Under the pieces are notes generated by a model. It saw only the letters and a program-made list of their open reading frames with translations, searched no databases and had not been told where the DNA came from. Positions 1 to 10,082 of a stretch of 64,000 nucleotides of DNA are shown piece by piece. Both the position numbers and the translations under genes were made by a program. Source of the stretch: Niabella ginsenosidivorans (GTDB lineage Bacteria > Bacteroidota > Bacteroidia > Chitinophagales > Chitinophagaceae). The stretch spans positions 3,782,001 to 3,846,000 of the forward strand of contig NZ_CP015772.1 of the NCBI RefSeq assembly GCF_001654455.1, in the 5' to 3' direction. Each line of letters opens with the position of its first letter. Within the stretch, counting starts at the first letter, position 1.

Positions 1-1476
1 ACCCCTGTTGTAAAGAGCTTCACTGTTGGGGATCGGCCATATATAATTGCTGGTGCCCGGAGCTACTGCGGCCACCGGTGACCCACCACTGGGTGTTTTT
101 GCCGGAACAGGCTTCTGAAGCCGCATCAGATCTGCATTACGGATCCCCTCGCCAAAAAATTCAATATGCCTTTCGGTAATAATTTTATCGATCAGCTCCT
201 GTTTATTACCGGCAGTAATAGTGGTGGCATTGTCTGATCTGTTGCGCACTGCGTTCAGCAATGCCAGCGCTTTATTATCCACGCCGTTGAGGTTGGCCAG
301 GGCTTCTGCTAAATTGAGCAATACCTCGGCGTACCTGATCACCGGAATAAAATCAATATAAGGGGAGCTCAGCCGGTATTTTACACACCACAGCCGCCCG
401 GTGTTAGGCCCGGAGGGCGTTCTGAATACAAAGGACCGCCTTTTGTCATCCGCGCTCCAGGAAGGTTCATTTACTACCCCGTTCTCAAACAAATAAAAGT
501 CGCCGGTACCGGAAGTGCCCAGACCGGTGGCATTTGTTCCATCCGGCAGATAGGCATTGCCCAGGGATGTTCCCGGAACATCAGTGGCACTGAAAGGCAT
601 TGAAAATACTGATTCGGCAGAAGTGTACGGCGCTTTAAAAACAGCAGTTATGTCTGCCGCCAATGCATTTGCCACGCCTGAAGGTGCTGCAAACGGTGCA
701 CTGGCAGAAACAATTTTATTGGCCTCATACACCACGCTGTCGTATTTTCCCATGCTTAAATATACATTGGTTTTTGCTGCAATTGCTGTGTTCTTATGGG
801 CACGCGTTGTATTGAGCAGTGCGGTGCTGTATTGATCCGGGAGGTTTTGCTCAGCGAAATTCAGATCGCTGATCACCTGATTATATACCTGCGCTACTGA
901 GCTCCTTGCAAGGTTATAATCAGCCAGTCCCCTGTTGGCCGTAAGCCGGAGCGGCAAGGCAGGGCTTGCTCCCGCGTTTTTCGTATAAGGGTCTGCATAC
1001 AACTGCAGGAGATAATAATAAGCCAGCGCCCGTAAAAATCTTGCTTCTGCAACATAATTTTTACCCGTTTCATCACCCACTACAGCATTGCCCTGCTTTT
1101 CCATGCCCTCAATAAAAACATTACATCCGTTAATGACCTGATACCCCTGTTCCCATACATTGGCCACATCTGCCGTGGCAGGATCTACGATCATCTGATA
1201 AGAGAGCGCCCCACGGGTAGGATTCAGATTGGTTGCAATAAAATCGCCGGCCCTTGCTTCACTATAATACAGATACCCGCTCCCCCAGAAGCCCCCCTGC
1301 TTATAGGTGGCATACAATCCATTTACCTGATTGGAAATCCGGTCCGGGGTTTCAAATGCCGACAGATCGGAGATCAGGGTGGTGGGTAAAGGGTTCAGTT
1401 TTTCGTTTTTATTACAAGCGGCTGCTGACACAATGAGTGCTACAACCAGGAATATATTGATCTGTTTCTTTTTCAT
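1..1476 (-). CDS. SusD/RagB-like nutrient-binding outer membrane lipoprotein (3' end outside window)
   Basis: This is a surface lipoprotein that would cap the SusC-like channel encoded just downstream and capture its substrate. The frame is open from the ATG at 1476 to the window edge (492 codons). It starts MKKKQINIFLVV, followed by a hydrophobic stretch and a lipobox ending at Cys21 (SAAAC). SusD-type motifs follow: EARFLRALAYYYLLQLY in the first half, and RYAEVLLNLAEALA and ERHIEFFGEG in the second half. The last visible residues (WPIPNSEALYNRG) are typical of the extreme SusD C terminus, so only about ten residues are probably missing. SusD usually follows SusC, as here on the minus strand with a 19-base gap. 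The substrate cannot be read from the sequence. Confidence 0.93.
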   Translation of the reverse strand, partial: MKKKQINIFLVVALIVSAAACNKNEKLNPLPTTLISDLSAFETPDRISNQVNGLYATYKQGGFWGSGYLYYSEARAGDFIATNLNPTRGALSYQMIVDPATADVANVWEQGYQVINGCNVFIEGMEKQGNAVVGDETGKNYVAEARFLRALAYYYLLQLYADPYTKNAGASPALPLRLTANRGLADYNLARSSVAQVYNQVISDLNFAEQNLPDQYSTALLNTTRAHKNTAIAAKTNVYLSMGKYDSVVYEANKIVSASAPFAAPSGVANALAADITAVFKAPYTSAESVFSMPFSATDVPGTSLGNAYLPDGTNATGLGTSGTGDFYLFENGVVNEPSWSADDKRRSFVFRTPSGPNTGRLWCVKYRLSSPYIDFIPVIRYAEVLLNLAEALANLNGVDNKALALLNAVRNRSDNATTITAGNKQELIDKIITERHIEFFGEGIRNADLMRLQKPVPAKTPSGGSPVAAVAPGTSNYIWPIPNSEALYNRG

Positions 1477-1495
1477 ACAATTCTTTATTAACGGT

Positions 1496-4400
1496 TTAGA
1501 AACCTACCTGTACGCCAACAGCATAGGTGCGCGCATTAGGTGTCATATTTTTATCAAACCCCTGGGTGGCTGTAGCATTACCGGAACTGGTAACCTCCGG
1601 ATCAGCCCCGGGATAGGGCGTAACAATAGCTAAATTCTGCCCGCTTACATAAAGCCGGATGCTTGAGAATTTAATCGGGTCTAACCATTTGCGCGGAAGA
1701 TTGTAGCCGATGGAAAGGTTTTTTAAGCGGGCATAGTCACTCTTGTAAACATTACAGGTTAAGGGCGTTGAATATCCCCAGGAAGTTATATCACCATCTA
1801 CTACTTTCGGAACATCTGTAATGTCGCCGGGCTTTTGCCACCTGTTCAGCACTTTAACCGAGTTGTTCTGAAACCGCATATCCATCAGAGACGCCTGGGT
1901 GGCATAATACATATAACCACCCAACTGGTAAGTAATTAAAAAATCAATATCAAAATTTTTAAACCGGAAGGTGTTGGAAAATCCACCAAAAAATTTTGGA
2001 TTTGTATTTTTGTAAACCACGCCATCCTGTGTTGTAGATACCGGCGGTGCCTCTGATCCGTCTTCATATTCCCATTGGTAACCACCTGAAGCAGGTACCA
2101 CCTGCTGGTAAAAAACCTTTTTGCCACTGCCATCTAAAAAGATCCTTCTTCCGGTTGCCGGATCCACACCAGCAGTACGGATAGCATAGATCATCCCTAC
2201 CGGATAACCGGGCAAAGACGCTGAAATGACCCCGGCCCCCGCATCAATAAGCAAACTGGGCACGCCGGGCGCCAGCGCGGTTACTTCGTTTTTATTATAG
2301 GAAATATTAAGATTACTGTTCCAGGTCAGGTTTTCTGACTGTATCAGTTTTCCGTTAAGCGAAAGCTCCAGCCCCTGGTTATACATAGATCCAATATTGG
2401 ATAGCACAGCATTGATCTGGTCGCCCGGAAGCCCTGCAGACGACGGAACCGGAACACTGAAGATCAACCCGTCTATATTATTCTTGTAATAAGACAGGTC
2501 TATCATAAACCGGTTATCCAGCAATCCTATATTAAGCCCTATATCCAGCTTCTTACTGGTTTCCCATTTAAGATCCTGATTGCCGGCAGAAGCATAATAC
2601 AGACCGGGTGCCGTTCCATATAAAATGGCATTATAGGTAGCCAGTGAGGCAAAATCGCCGATCCCGGCAATATTTCCTACTTTACCATAGCTGGCATTCA
2701 GTTTTAAATTGCTGATCACCTTTGAAATTCCGGTATTTTCCCAAAACTGCTCCCGGTCAATCTGCCAGGCGCCGGAAAATCCCCAAAAATTGCCATCCTT
2801 ATTATTAGCTCCTAATACCGAGGTTTCATCTCTCCTGAAATTTGCCGATAAATAATATTTTTTCCCGTAATTGTATTGCAACCTGGAAAACATAGATATC
2901 AGGTAATTATAAAAAACACGGTCTGTAGTATTGGAAATAGCTACATTACTAAAACCACCCTGCAGGTTGGAATAGAACGGGTCAGACTGGTTGCTTCTTG
3001 TTAACCCAAAACCATCTCCTTTAAAGGTTTGCTCCTCCTCTCCCAGTAACAGGTCAAAATTATGTTCATTAAAATCACGGTTCAGGTTTAAGGTGTTCGT
3101 CCATATAGTAGTTTCTCTTTTGGCCGATACGCCTGTAGCACTGCCTTTTGCACTTTGCCCCTCATTGGTACGCGGATCAAAATAGCGTTCTGTGCGGCTG
3201 TACATATTATTGATACCATATAAGGATTTAAAGGTTATCCATGAAACCGGCCTGATCTCTACATAGTTGCTGGATTGAATAAAGATATTGGAAGTATTGT
3301 CATCATTATAACTGAGGGTTACAACCGGGTTGGTATATCCAAGCCGGGCTGTAGCTGTAAGGTGGCCCTGGTTGTCCATTATACCAATATTCGGTCCCAC
3401 CACATTAAAGGAACCATCACGGTTATAGGGCCCTACAATAGGAGCCGAAATAAAGCCGAGGCGGTACGCAATAGAATTAGCCGAAGTAGAACTTACACCT
3501 TGCCCTGTTGATAATATGGCTGAAGTATAGTTAGACCCGAAGTTGGTTTTGGAACCCAGCTTTAACCAGTTATTTACCTTATGCTCTATATTGTAGTCCA
3601 GCGATTTCCTGTTAAAATCATTGCCCCGGACAATCCCGTCACGGTCATTATAACCCGCCGAGAAATAATAGGTGGTCTTATCATTTGCTCCCGAAATGCT
3701 GACACTGTGGTTCTGAAACCTGCCGGTGCGGAAAATATAATCGTACCAGCGGGTGTCTACTACCTTTCCGTCAGGCCCTATGGATGTTCCGTAATAATTT
3801 TTATCAGGATCATACGTACCGGCATTTTTCAGTCCTTCGTTTTTAATTTCCAGGTATTGTTCTGCATTGAGCACTTCTGCCAGACGGGCCGCTTTATTGA
3901 TGCCAAAAGAAGCATTATAAAATACTTTCGCCCTGCCGCGCTTTCCTGATTTTGTAGTTACAAATACCACCCCGTTTGCCGCACGGCTGCCGTAGATGCT
4001 TGTTGCAGCAGCATCTTTTGCAATATCAATGCTTTCAATATCATCCGGTGAAATGGAAGACAACGGGTTATTGGTGGCGTTTCCCCCCACATTGATATCA
4101 TCTGTATACATCGGTACTCCATCTACTACGATCAGCGGATAAGAGCTCAGCGACAGGGAATTAACTCCCCTGATCCTGAATACAGGCGCTGCATTGGCTA
4201 CCCCCTCACTTGACGTCATGCTTACCCCGGTGGCACGTCCGTTTAATGCAGCATCAAAGCTCAGTACCGGTTTGTCTGCCACTTCATCACCTTTCACATT
4301 AGCTATACTACCCGTAACTTCTGACCTGCGCATCGTACCATAACCAATGACTACGACCTGATCCATTTCTCCGGCCTTTGCTCTTAAAACAACGTGGAGC

Positions 4401-5071
4401 CGCCGTTGACCGTTTACATTCACCTCTCTTTCTTCATAACCCACAGAGCTGAAGATCAACGTTGCATTTTCAGGAGCATTAATACTGAATGCTCCTGCAG
4501 CATTGGTATTGGTTCCCTGCCGGGTTCCCTTTACCACTACTGATACATTGGCAATGGGCGCTCCTGCTGAATCAGTAACCGTTCCCGAAACAGGAATAGC
4601 ATTGTTGGCTACCCGGGGTTTAACAGGCGCAGGAGCCGGAATAACAGCCGGTGACTTTATCCGTTTTTCTTTAAGCACTATGGTATTATTGACCAGGGTA
4701 AACTCCAGCGGCTGATCGGAGAACACGTTCTCCAGCACCTGCTCTAATGTTGCATTCTTAAGGTCGGCGGTTACCTTATTGCTCTTTTGCAGCATCCCTT
4801 TTGTGTAAAATACTGGTATGCCGGTCTGCCGGCTTATTTTATCCAGAACTGTTTGCAAAGAAGCATTTTTTACCAAAAGCGTAATCTTTTGTGCATCGGT
4901 TTTTGCACAAACATGCATACAGGTAAAGAAAAGCAAAATGATAGTCAGTCTCATGGTTTTCTGAAAAGTCCTGTCGGGAAATGATTGTAACCGGGCTCCA
5001 GGCAGTAATAATTCCTTACTTTCAAATAACCGGAATTTGTTAAAATAAAAACCGTATTGAAGCTTTAGCAT
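1496..5071 (-). CDS. SusC/RagA-family TonB-linked outer membrane transporter with N-terminal STN domain
   Basis: This is a TonB-dependent channel that imports a glycan or peptide ligand together with the SusD partner. At 1191 residues it is full length. An N-terminal extension precedes a hydrophobic signal segment that begins at Met40 (codon at 4954); either ATG could be the start, and such extensions are common in Chitinophagaceae. Next come an STN (secretin/TonB N-terminal) domain at about 62-135, a carboxypeptidase-regulatory-like beta domain at about 160-230, a TonB-box-like DQVVVIGYG at 237-245, then the plug and a 22-strand barrel ending in VGVQVGF. The STN domain is the hallmark of transporters that signal to a FecR-type anti-sigma factor, and fecR and an ECF sigma gene lie directly upstream. 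This is probably a ligand-induced self-regulating system. Confidence 0.95.
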   Translation of the reverse strand: MLKLQYGFYFNKFRLFESKELLLPGARLQSFPDRTFQKTMRLTIILLFFTCMHVCAKTDAQKITLLVKNASLQTVLDKISRQTGIPVFYTKGMLQKSNKVTADLKNATLEQVLENVFSDQPLEFTLVNNTIVLKEKRIKSPAVIPAPAPVKPRVANNAIPVSGTVTDSAGAPIANVSVVVKGTRQGTNTNAAGAFSINAPENATLIFSSVGYEEREVNVNGQRRLHVVLRAKAGEMDQVVVIGYGTMRRSEVTGSIANVKGDEVADKPVLSFDAALNGRATGVSMTSSEGVANAAPVFRIRGVNSLSLSSYPLIVVDGVPMYTDDINVGGNATNNPLSSISPDDIESIDIAKDAAATSIYGSRAANGVVFVTTKSGKRGRAKVFYNASFGINKAARLAEVLNAEQYLEIKNEGLKNAGTYDPDKNYYGTSIGPDGKVVDTRWYDYIFRTGRFQNHSVSISGANDKTTYYFSAGYNDRDGIVRGNDFNRKSLDYNIEHKVNNWLKLGSKTNFGSNYTSAILSTGQGVSSTSANSIAYRLGFISAPIVGPYNRDGSFNVVGPNIGIMDNQGHLTATARLGYTNPVVTLSYNDDNTSNIFIQSSNYVEIRPVSWITFKSLYGINNMYSRTERYFDPRTNEGQSAKGSATGVSAKRETTIWTNTLNLNRDFNEHNFDLLLGEEEQTFKGDGFGLTRSNQSDPFYSNLQGGFSNVAISNTTDRVFYNYLISMFSRLQYNYGKKYYLSANFRRDETSVLGANNKDGNFWGFSGAWQIDREQFWENTGISKVISNLKLNASYGKVGNIAGIGDFASLATYNAILYGTAPGLYYASAGNQDLKWETSKKLDIGLNIGLLDNRFMIDLSYYKNNIDGLIFSVPVPSSAGLPGDQINAVLSNIGSMYNQGLELSLNGKLIQSENLTWNSNLNISYNKNEVTALAPGVPSLLIDAGAGVISASLPGYPVGMIYAIRTAGVDPATGRRIFLDGSGKKVFYQQVVPASGGYQWEYEDGSEAPPVSTTQDGVVYKNTNPKFFGGFSNTFRFKNFDIDFLITYQLGGYMYYATQASLMDMRFQNNSVKVLNRWQKPGDITDVPKVVDGDITSWGYSTPLTCNVYKSDYARLKNLSIGYNLPRKWLDPIKFSSIRLYVSGQNLAIVTPYPGADPEVTSSGNATATQGFDKNMTPNARTYAVGVQVGF

Positions 5072-5160
5072 AACTTTGCTATGTCCCTATACCCGGGACG
5101 AGGTTTGAGAGTTGGCGAATCAATGAATGTCCTATTTAAAATTTGTCAGATCTTACCTCC

Positions 5161-5193
5161 ATCGCTTCAGCTGGCACTGAAGCGATTTTTTTT
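5161..5193 (+). terminator. Hairpin with T-run between fecR and susC
   Basis: A perfect 10-bp stem (ATCGCTTCAG with CTGAAGCGAT, six-base loop) is followed by seven T on the plus strand. That is the form of an intrinsic terminator acting on plus-strand transcripts, although the flanking genes are on the minus strand. Read in the gene direction it is only a hairpin in the fecR-susC gap. It could block antisense transcription or shape susC mRNA. Confidence 0.4.
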
Positions 5194-5240
5194 GAGGATC
5201 TTTACCCGGAATCAATTTTCATAATCTGCGTTTTAAGTTT

Positions 5241-6443
5241 TTAAAGTTTATGAACAATTATCTTACGCCCTTCTATATGAAAGGCTACCTTACCCGTTGC
5301 TTCTAAAATCTTCAATATCCGGGACACATCTTCCTGCCTGGATATTTTACCAATAAATTCATCAGAAGGCATTTCGCCCTGGTATACAACATCCATATCA
5401 TACCAGCGTCCGATCTGCCGCATAACAGACTGGATAGAGGACCCGGTAAATTCAAAATCACCGTTCTTCCAGGCCATGACCGCATTTAAATCAGGTGCAT
5501 TATTTACCATGAGCTGGTCGTTGACCAAAAGCGCCTGCTGTCCCGGTTTTATTTGCAGCGCATTTACGGTCTTTCCGCCCCGCTTTGCGGCAACGCTTAC
5601 TTTTCCCTGCAATAACGTAATACTTGGAACAGGATCATCTGCATAAGCAGTTATATTAAAATGGGTGCCTAATACTTTTATTTCCAATCCGTCTTTTTCT
5701 ACGTAAAACGGCCTGGAAGGATCATGCGCCACTTCAAAATAAGCTTCACCAGACATTTTCACCTTTCTTTCTTTTCCTGAAAAGATCACCGGGTAGCTGA
5801 TAGAGGAGGCTGCATTCAGCCATACATGGGTTCCGTCCGATAAGACCATATCCACTACCCGGCCACCCCTGGGATTATTAAGCGTATTGCTTTGTTCCTT
5901 AACAGCAGCGGTATTGTTCAATTGCTCATAAACAATCCTGCCGTCTGCCAGCTTTAATAATCCGCCATTACCCTGCATAACCAACTGCCTGTTTGTAACG
6001 CTGTCCAGCAATACGGTACGCCCATCTGCCAGCGTAATACTGGCGCCATTTCCGGGTGAAATCCTGCCGGCTGTAGCAGTAGTTGGCGCACCGGAGCTTT
6101 CTGGTGTTGATGAACGATGCTGCATTTTCAGAAAAAAGAGCCCCGCTCCGGCTAATGCAATGAGCATGGCCGCCACCCGGAGCATCCATCGTTTTCGGGC
6201 ATTTGCGTTATCAGCTTTCAAAGCCGCTTCTTCCGGATGCAGTATCCTACCGATCTTTCCTGCCCAATAATTTTCATCAAAAGAAGGCTCCTCTTTTCCG
6301 GAAGCAAAATAATTTTCCAGCCATGCAATATGATGCGGGTCAGCATCAGGATCCCGCAAATACTCAAACAGCTTCTCTAATTCCCCTTCAGAGGCAGTTC
6401 TTTTGACATACTTATCCCATAATTGATCTGGTTCTTCCTGCAT
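5241..6443 (-). CDS. FecR-family anti-sigma factor
   Basis: This inner membrane anti-sigma factor would hold the neighbouring ECF sigma factor and receive the signal from the STN domain of the SusC-like transporter. It is 400 residues long. An N-terminal cytoplasmic part is followed by one membrane segment at about 86-107 (RWMLRVAAMLIALAGAG). The periplasmic FecR domain lies around 190-290 (GGRVVDMVLSDGTHVWLNAA, then GEAYFEVAHD), and a C-terminal DUF4974-type domain around 330-398 (FEFTGSSIQSVMRQIGRWYD). It sits 57 bases after the sigma gene and 170 bases before susC, in the usual sigma-fecR-susC-susD order. The function is secure; the inducing ligand is not known. Confidence 0.95.
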   Translation of the reverse strand: MQEEPDQLWDKYVKRTASEGELEKLFEYLRDPDADPHHIAWLENYFASGKEEPSFDENYWAGKIGRILHPEEAALKADNANARKRWMLRVAAMLIALAGAGLFFLKMQHRSSTPESSGAPTTATAGRISPGNGASITLADGRTVLLDSVTNRQLVMQGNGGLLKLADGRIVYEQLNNTAAVKEQSNTLNNPRGGRVVDMVLSDGTHVWLNAASSISYPVIFSGKERKVKMSGEAYFEVAHDPSRPFYVEKDGLEIKVLGTHFNITAYADDPVPSITLLQGKVSVAAKRGGKTVNALQIKPGQQALLVNDQLMVNNAPDLNAVMAWKNGDFEFTGSSIQSVMRQIGRWYDMDVVYQGEMPSDEFIGKISRQEDVSRILKILEATGKVAFHIEGRKIIVHKL

Positions 6444-6500
6444 AAACGGCCTCTTAAATGACTATTTATATTAAAAAGACGACCAGAACACAATTATGTA

Positions 6501-7139
6501 CTAAGGCACATTTAAAAAAAAGGAAGAAATTAAAATAAAGGTTACTCCCTGCTGTACCATCCATTTCCGTACCATCTGGAGCGATTCAGATAAATGATTA
6601 CGAACGGTATTTTTTGACAGCTGAAGGTTAGAGGCGATTTCATCATAGTGCAGCCCCAGTTCGTGCCGCATAATAAAGATTTTCTTACGCTGGGGGCTTA
6701 GCCGCGTAATGGCCTGTGAAAAAAGCAGTTCCAGCTGCTTTACATCAAATTCCTGCTCCGGGTTTCTTTTATTGATCGCTTTAACAAGCTGTTTTACCTT
6801 GTATTGCGATTTTATCTCTACTGATTTATGCTTCAGGTAATCCAGTGTGCGGTTGGCTGCCATGCGGTATAAATAAGCAGCGGGATTATCAATTGCAGCC
6901 AGCATAGCCCGGTTTTGCCACAGCTGTGTAAAAACATCCTGAATGATCTCTTCAGCCCATACATAATCGCTCAGTAACTTGCATACATGCGGATAGAGCT
7001 TTGCCGTATAACGTAAATATATTATTTTAAATGCTGACTCATCACCCTCAGCTATTTTCTTAAACAGCTCTTTTTCCTGCAACCAACTCAAATTATAATA
7101 ATTTGTTAATACCCTAAAAATAATGAATGAGCAGAACAA
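6501..7139 (-). CDS. RNA polymerase ECF sigma-70 factor (FecI-like, Bacteroidetes type)
   Basis: This alternative sigma factor probably drives the downstream susC-susD genes. The ORF is 212 residues long. Region 2 is visible as EEIIQDVFTQLWQNR and AAYLYRMAANRTLDYLK. Region 4 is LSPQRKKIFIMRHELGLHYDEIA with a helix-turn-helix ending SKNTVRNHL. The first residues (MFCSFIIFRVL) are unlike the family, whose members usually begin close to the EKELFKKIAEGDESAF segment, so the true start may be a non-ATG codon about 15-20 codons further in. The last residues (VTFILISSFFLN) form a hydrophobic tail, as in many Bacteroidetes SusC/D-linked sigma factors. Confidence 0.93.
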   Translation of the reverse strand: MFCSFIIFRVLTNYYNLSWLQEKELFKKIAEGDESAFKIIYLRYTAKLYPHVCKLLSDYVWAEEIIQDVFTQLWQNRAMLAAIDNPAAYLYRMAANRTLDYLKHKSVEIKSQYKVKQLVKAINKRNPEQEFDVKQLELLFSQAITRLSPQRKKIFIMRHELGLHYDEIASNLQLSKNTVRNHLSESLQMVRKWMVQQGVTFILISSFFLNVP

Positions 7140-7416
7140 TTAAAAATTAAACGAATACTTTTTTCTGAGCCCTCAGCGATTAAAACAATCGCTCATTACA
7201 TTTTGCAGAAAAATTCTACCGGATAACTTATTTGTCCAAAATTTACTGCCCGTATAGAATTATTGTTTTCTTCCAGACAAAGAATCATTTATCAGGTAAC
7301 CGGATAGTCCTTACAGTGTACCGCCGGTTAAGTTCCCTTTTTTCCACATCCCTGCCCCCGCCAACAAAATCTACTTCATTTATGTTACATTTGTTGCATA
7401 ATAGCAGGAGATCTTA

Positions 7417-9191
7417 ATGGATAAATTTATTGTTTCAGCAAGGAAATACAGGCCACAAACCTTTGACACGGTTGTGGGCCAGCAGCATATTACCACAACG
7501 CTTAAAAACGCGATCAGACAGAACCAGTTAGCGCACGCCTTCCTGTTTTGCGGACCAAGAGGCGTAGGTAAAACCACCTGTGCCCGCATCCTGGCAAAAA
7601 CGATCAACTGCGAGCATCCCACCCCAGAAGGTGAAGCCTGTAATGAATGCAATTCCTGCATTTCATTTAACCAGGGCACTTCACTCAATATCCATGAGCT
7701 GGATGCGGCCAGCAACAACTCTGTCGACGATATCCGTACCCTGGTAGACCAGGTACGTTTTGCTCCCCAGGCCGGCAGATACAAAGTGTACATCATAGAT
7801 GAGGTGCATATGCTAAGCTCCTCCGCTTTCAATGCGTTTTTAAAAACACTGGAAGAGCCTCCCCCCTATGCTATTTTTATTTTAGCAACCACTGAAAAGC
7901 ACAAGATCCTGCCTACGATCCTGAGCCGTTGCCAGATCTTTGATTTTAAAAGGATTACTACCAATGACACGGTAACGCACCTGGAAGCTATTTGCGAAAA
8001 AGAAGGCGTAACTGCTGATAAGGCAGCTTTACAAACCATTGCCCAGAAAAGCGAGGGCTGTATGCGCGATGCATTAAGCATTATGGATAAGATCGTAAGC
8101 TTTACGAACGGAGAGCTGACGTATTCCAATACGCTGGAACACCTGAATATACTGGATGAAGATTATTATTTCAGGTTGCTGGAAGATATGCTTCAACAGG
8201 AGCTGGCCGGCGCTATGCTGCTGTATGATGATATTAACCGCAAAGGCTTTGAAGGAGATCTTGTATTAAACGGGTTTGCAGCATTCATCAGGAACCTGCT
8301 GGTAAGCAGCGACGAAAAAGTGGTAGCGCTGCTGGACACCGTTGAAAGCTTCAGGCAGCGATATATGGACATGGCGCGCAGGGTACCGGCACCTTTCCTG
8401 ATAAGCGCATTAAATATTTTAAACGAGGCAGAGATCAATTATCGCGCTGCGCGCAATAAACGCCTGCATGTTGAACTGACGCTGATAAAACTCTGCTACC
8501 TGCAACAGGCCCTGGAAGTAACTTCGGGAGACGGGGAATTACATAAAAAAAAATAGTTGAAAAAGCTGCAGCCCTTCCGTTCAGGAACATTCAGCCGGTG
8601 CTGGCCAGAACAAAAACCGCTAAAAAAGCAACGGACACTGCAGTGAAACCGGCAGCCGGGCCGGGCGCCTCCAAACTGATCATTGAAGAACCGGAACCCA
8701 GGCCTGTTACAGTGCCTCAATCACCAGTTGCTCCGGCTCCGGCCAAAAAGATCAGCAGTCTTGAAAAATTAAGGAAACAGTTTAAGGAAACACATGTAGA
8801 GCAGGTAGATCATCCGCTTACCCGGGAGGCCCTGACAGCTGCCTGGGAGGAATTTATTGTGCACCTGAAACAAAATAAAAACTCTGCGGCACAAAGCTTT
8901 AGCCTGGCGCAATTAAAAGTGCTGGATGACAACTCTTTTTATGTTTACACAGCCAATGCTATTGAATACCGTTTTGTGGAAAGCTGCAAAACGGAAGCCT
9001 CGGAATTTTTGCAGAAAAAGCTTTCCAACAGCCAGCTGCAATTCTACATTATAAAAAGGGAAAACAAAGAGGCTGCTGAAACTGATGAACCAAAGCCTTT
9101 AACTGCGGTTCAGCAATACCAGAAGATGATTGAGAAATATCCCCTGGTAAAAGAGCTGAAAGAAAAACTGAAGATGGAGCTGGACCGGTAA
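7417..9191 (+). CDS. dnaX: DNA polymerase III subunits tau (frameshifted, about 591 aa) and gamma (379 aa)
   Basis: This is the clamp-loader ATPase of the replicase. The zero frame (7417-8556) encodes 379 residues: Walker A GPRGVGKT at 46-53, zinc-binding Cys65, 75, 78 and 81, Walker B YIIDEVHMLS and sensor LSRCQ, ending HKKK-stop. The stop (TAG, 8554) directly follows nine A (8545-8553). Slipping back one base gives AAA-ATA-GTT and a continuous frame IVEKAAALPFRNIQPVLA to 9191, which carries the tau C-terminal region. The zero frame therefore makes a gamma-like form and the -1 frame makes tau. AGGAG at 7406-7410 is a good ribosome site, and TACATTTG at 7386 is a possible -7 promoter box. A homopolymer sequencing error is the alternative. 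Confidence 0.9.
8545..8553 (+). promoter_or_regulatory. A9 slippery site for dnaX -1 frameshift or transcriptional slippage
   Basis: Nine consecutive A, read as AAA-AAA-AAA, lie immediately before TAG in the dnaX zero frame, and the -1 frame is open for a further 212 codons. Thermus thermophilus dnaX uses an A9 run with transcriptional slippage, and E. coli dnaX uses A AAA AAG with ribosomal slippage, so the position and logic match known cases. A small CAGC/GCTG hairpin lies about 35 bases downstream, but no strong stimulatory structure is obvious. Confidence 0.7.
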
Positions 9192-9266
9192 ACGGGCTTC
9201 CGGCAGAACAAACCGGCTTTTCCGTCTGTTATACATTTTACCGGTAATAAATAAAAATGATCTTAT

Positions 9267-9989
9267 ATGAGTCATTCCAAAATGCAGGTGGAAATATGGA
9301 GCGATGTTATGTGCCCGTTCTGTTATATTGGTAAAAGGAACTTTGAAGCCGCCTTTGAAAAATTTACAAACGCAAAAAATATAGAGGTCAGCTGGAAAAG
9401 CTTTCAGTTAGATCCCACACTTCCTGAAAAAGAAGAGCTGGATCATGAACAGTACCTTATTGAAAGAAAAGGCTTTTCAAAAGAACAGGTAAAAGGAATG
9501 CTGAACCACGTAGCGCAAACTGCAAAGAACGCAGGATTGAATTATCATTTTGACAAAGTAATAACCGTTAATTCTTTTAATGCGCACCGTCTGATACAGA
9601 TGGCAAAAACAAAGGGGCTGGATGATGCAGCCGAAGAACAGCTCTTTAAGGCCTATTTTACAGACGGGAAAGATATTGCCGACAAGGCAACACTGACGGA
9701 GCTGGGCAAGGCAATAGGACTTATTGAACAGGAAGTAAATGAAGCTTTGACAAATGAGATATATGCAGCTAAAGTAAACCGTGATATAGACGAGGCACAG
9801 CAGATAGGTGTAAGAGGTGTTCCCTTCTTTGTATTTGACCGCAGGTATGCCGTTTCCGGTGCCCAGCCTCCTGAAGCATTTACTCAAACCCTTGAAAAGG
9901 CATTTTCAGAATGGCGTGAAAAAAATCCTGAACCGCCTTTTGAGCTTACCGAAGGCCCTTCCTGCACTCCGGATGGGCACTGCGGATAA
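9267..9989 (+). CDS. DsbA-family thioredoxin-fold oxidoreductase (FrnE-like)
   Basis: This is a 240-residue cytoplasmic protein of the DSBA/FrnE family (2-hydroxychromene-2-carboxylate isomerase-like fold). It has an N-terminal CPFC redox motif at Cys16-Cys19 inside VEIWSDVMCPFCYIGKR, a helical insert, and the late thioredoxin-fold segment GVRGVPFFVFDRRYAVSGAQ with its cis-proline. There is no signal peptide, which argues for a cytosolic thiol-disulfide role and not periplasmic folding. The C terminus has two further cysteines (SCTPDGHCG). It lies 75 bases after dnaX with its own leader. The physiological substrate is unknown. Confidence 0.88.
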   Translation: MSHSKMQVEIWSDVMCPFCYIGKRNFEAAFEKFTNAKNIEVSWKSFQLDPTLPEKEELDHEQYLIERKGFSKEQVKGMLNHVAQTAKNAGLNYHFDKVITVNSFNAHRLIQMAKTKGLDDAAEEQLFKAYFTDGKDIADKATLTELGKAIGLIEQEVNEALTNEIYAAKVNRDIDEAQQIGVRGVPFFVFDRRYAVSGAQPPEAFTQTLEKAFSEWREKNPEPPFELTEGPSCTPDGHCG

Positions 9990-10038
9990 CTCTTTTTAAA
10001 GCCTTTTACTTCCTGTTAGCAGGTCATCAATAAAATAA

Positions 10039-10062
10039 AAAAGCTACCGGCTGGTAGCTTTT
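10039..10062. terminator. Bidirectional intrinsic terminator
   Basis: An 8-bp stem AAGCTACC/GGTAGCTT with loop GGCT is flanked by A-rich sequence on the left and T on the right. It can therefore stop both the plus-strand dsbA-like gene and the converging DUF2795 gene. Confidence 0.8.
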
Positions 10063-10082
10063 AACTTTTTGCTGATTTTTTC

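Noticed and set aside
5161-5193. Hairpin considered as the fecR terminator
   Set aside because: The T-run is on the plus strand, opposite to fecR transcription, so it cannot serve as an intrinsic terminator for that gene.
8598-9191. A separate gene after dnaX
   Set aside because: Its reading is continuous with dnaX in the -1 frame across the A9 run, and the content fits the tau C-terminal region, so it is treated as part of dnaX.
9477-9887. Minus-strand frame (136 codons) antisense to the DsbA-like gene
   Set aside because: It is Cys- and Tyr-rich with no domain, fully inside a confident gene.
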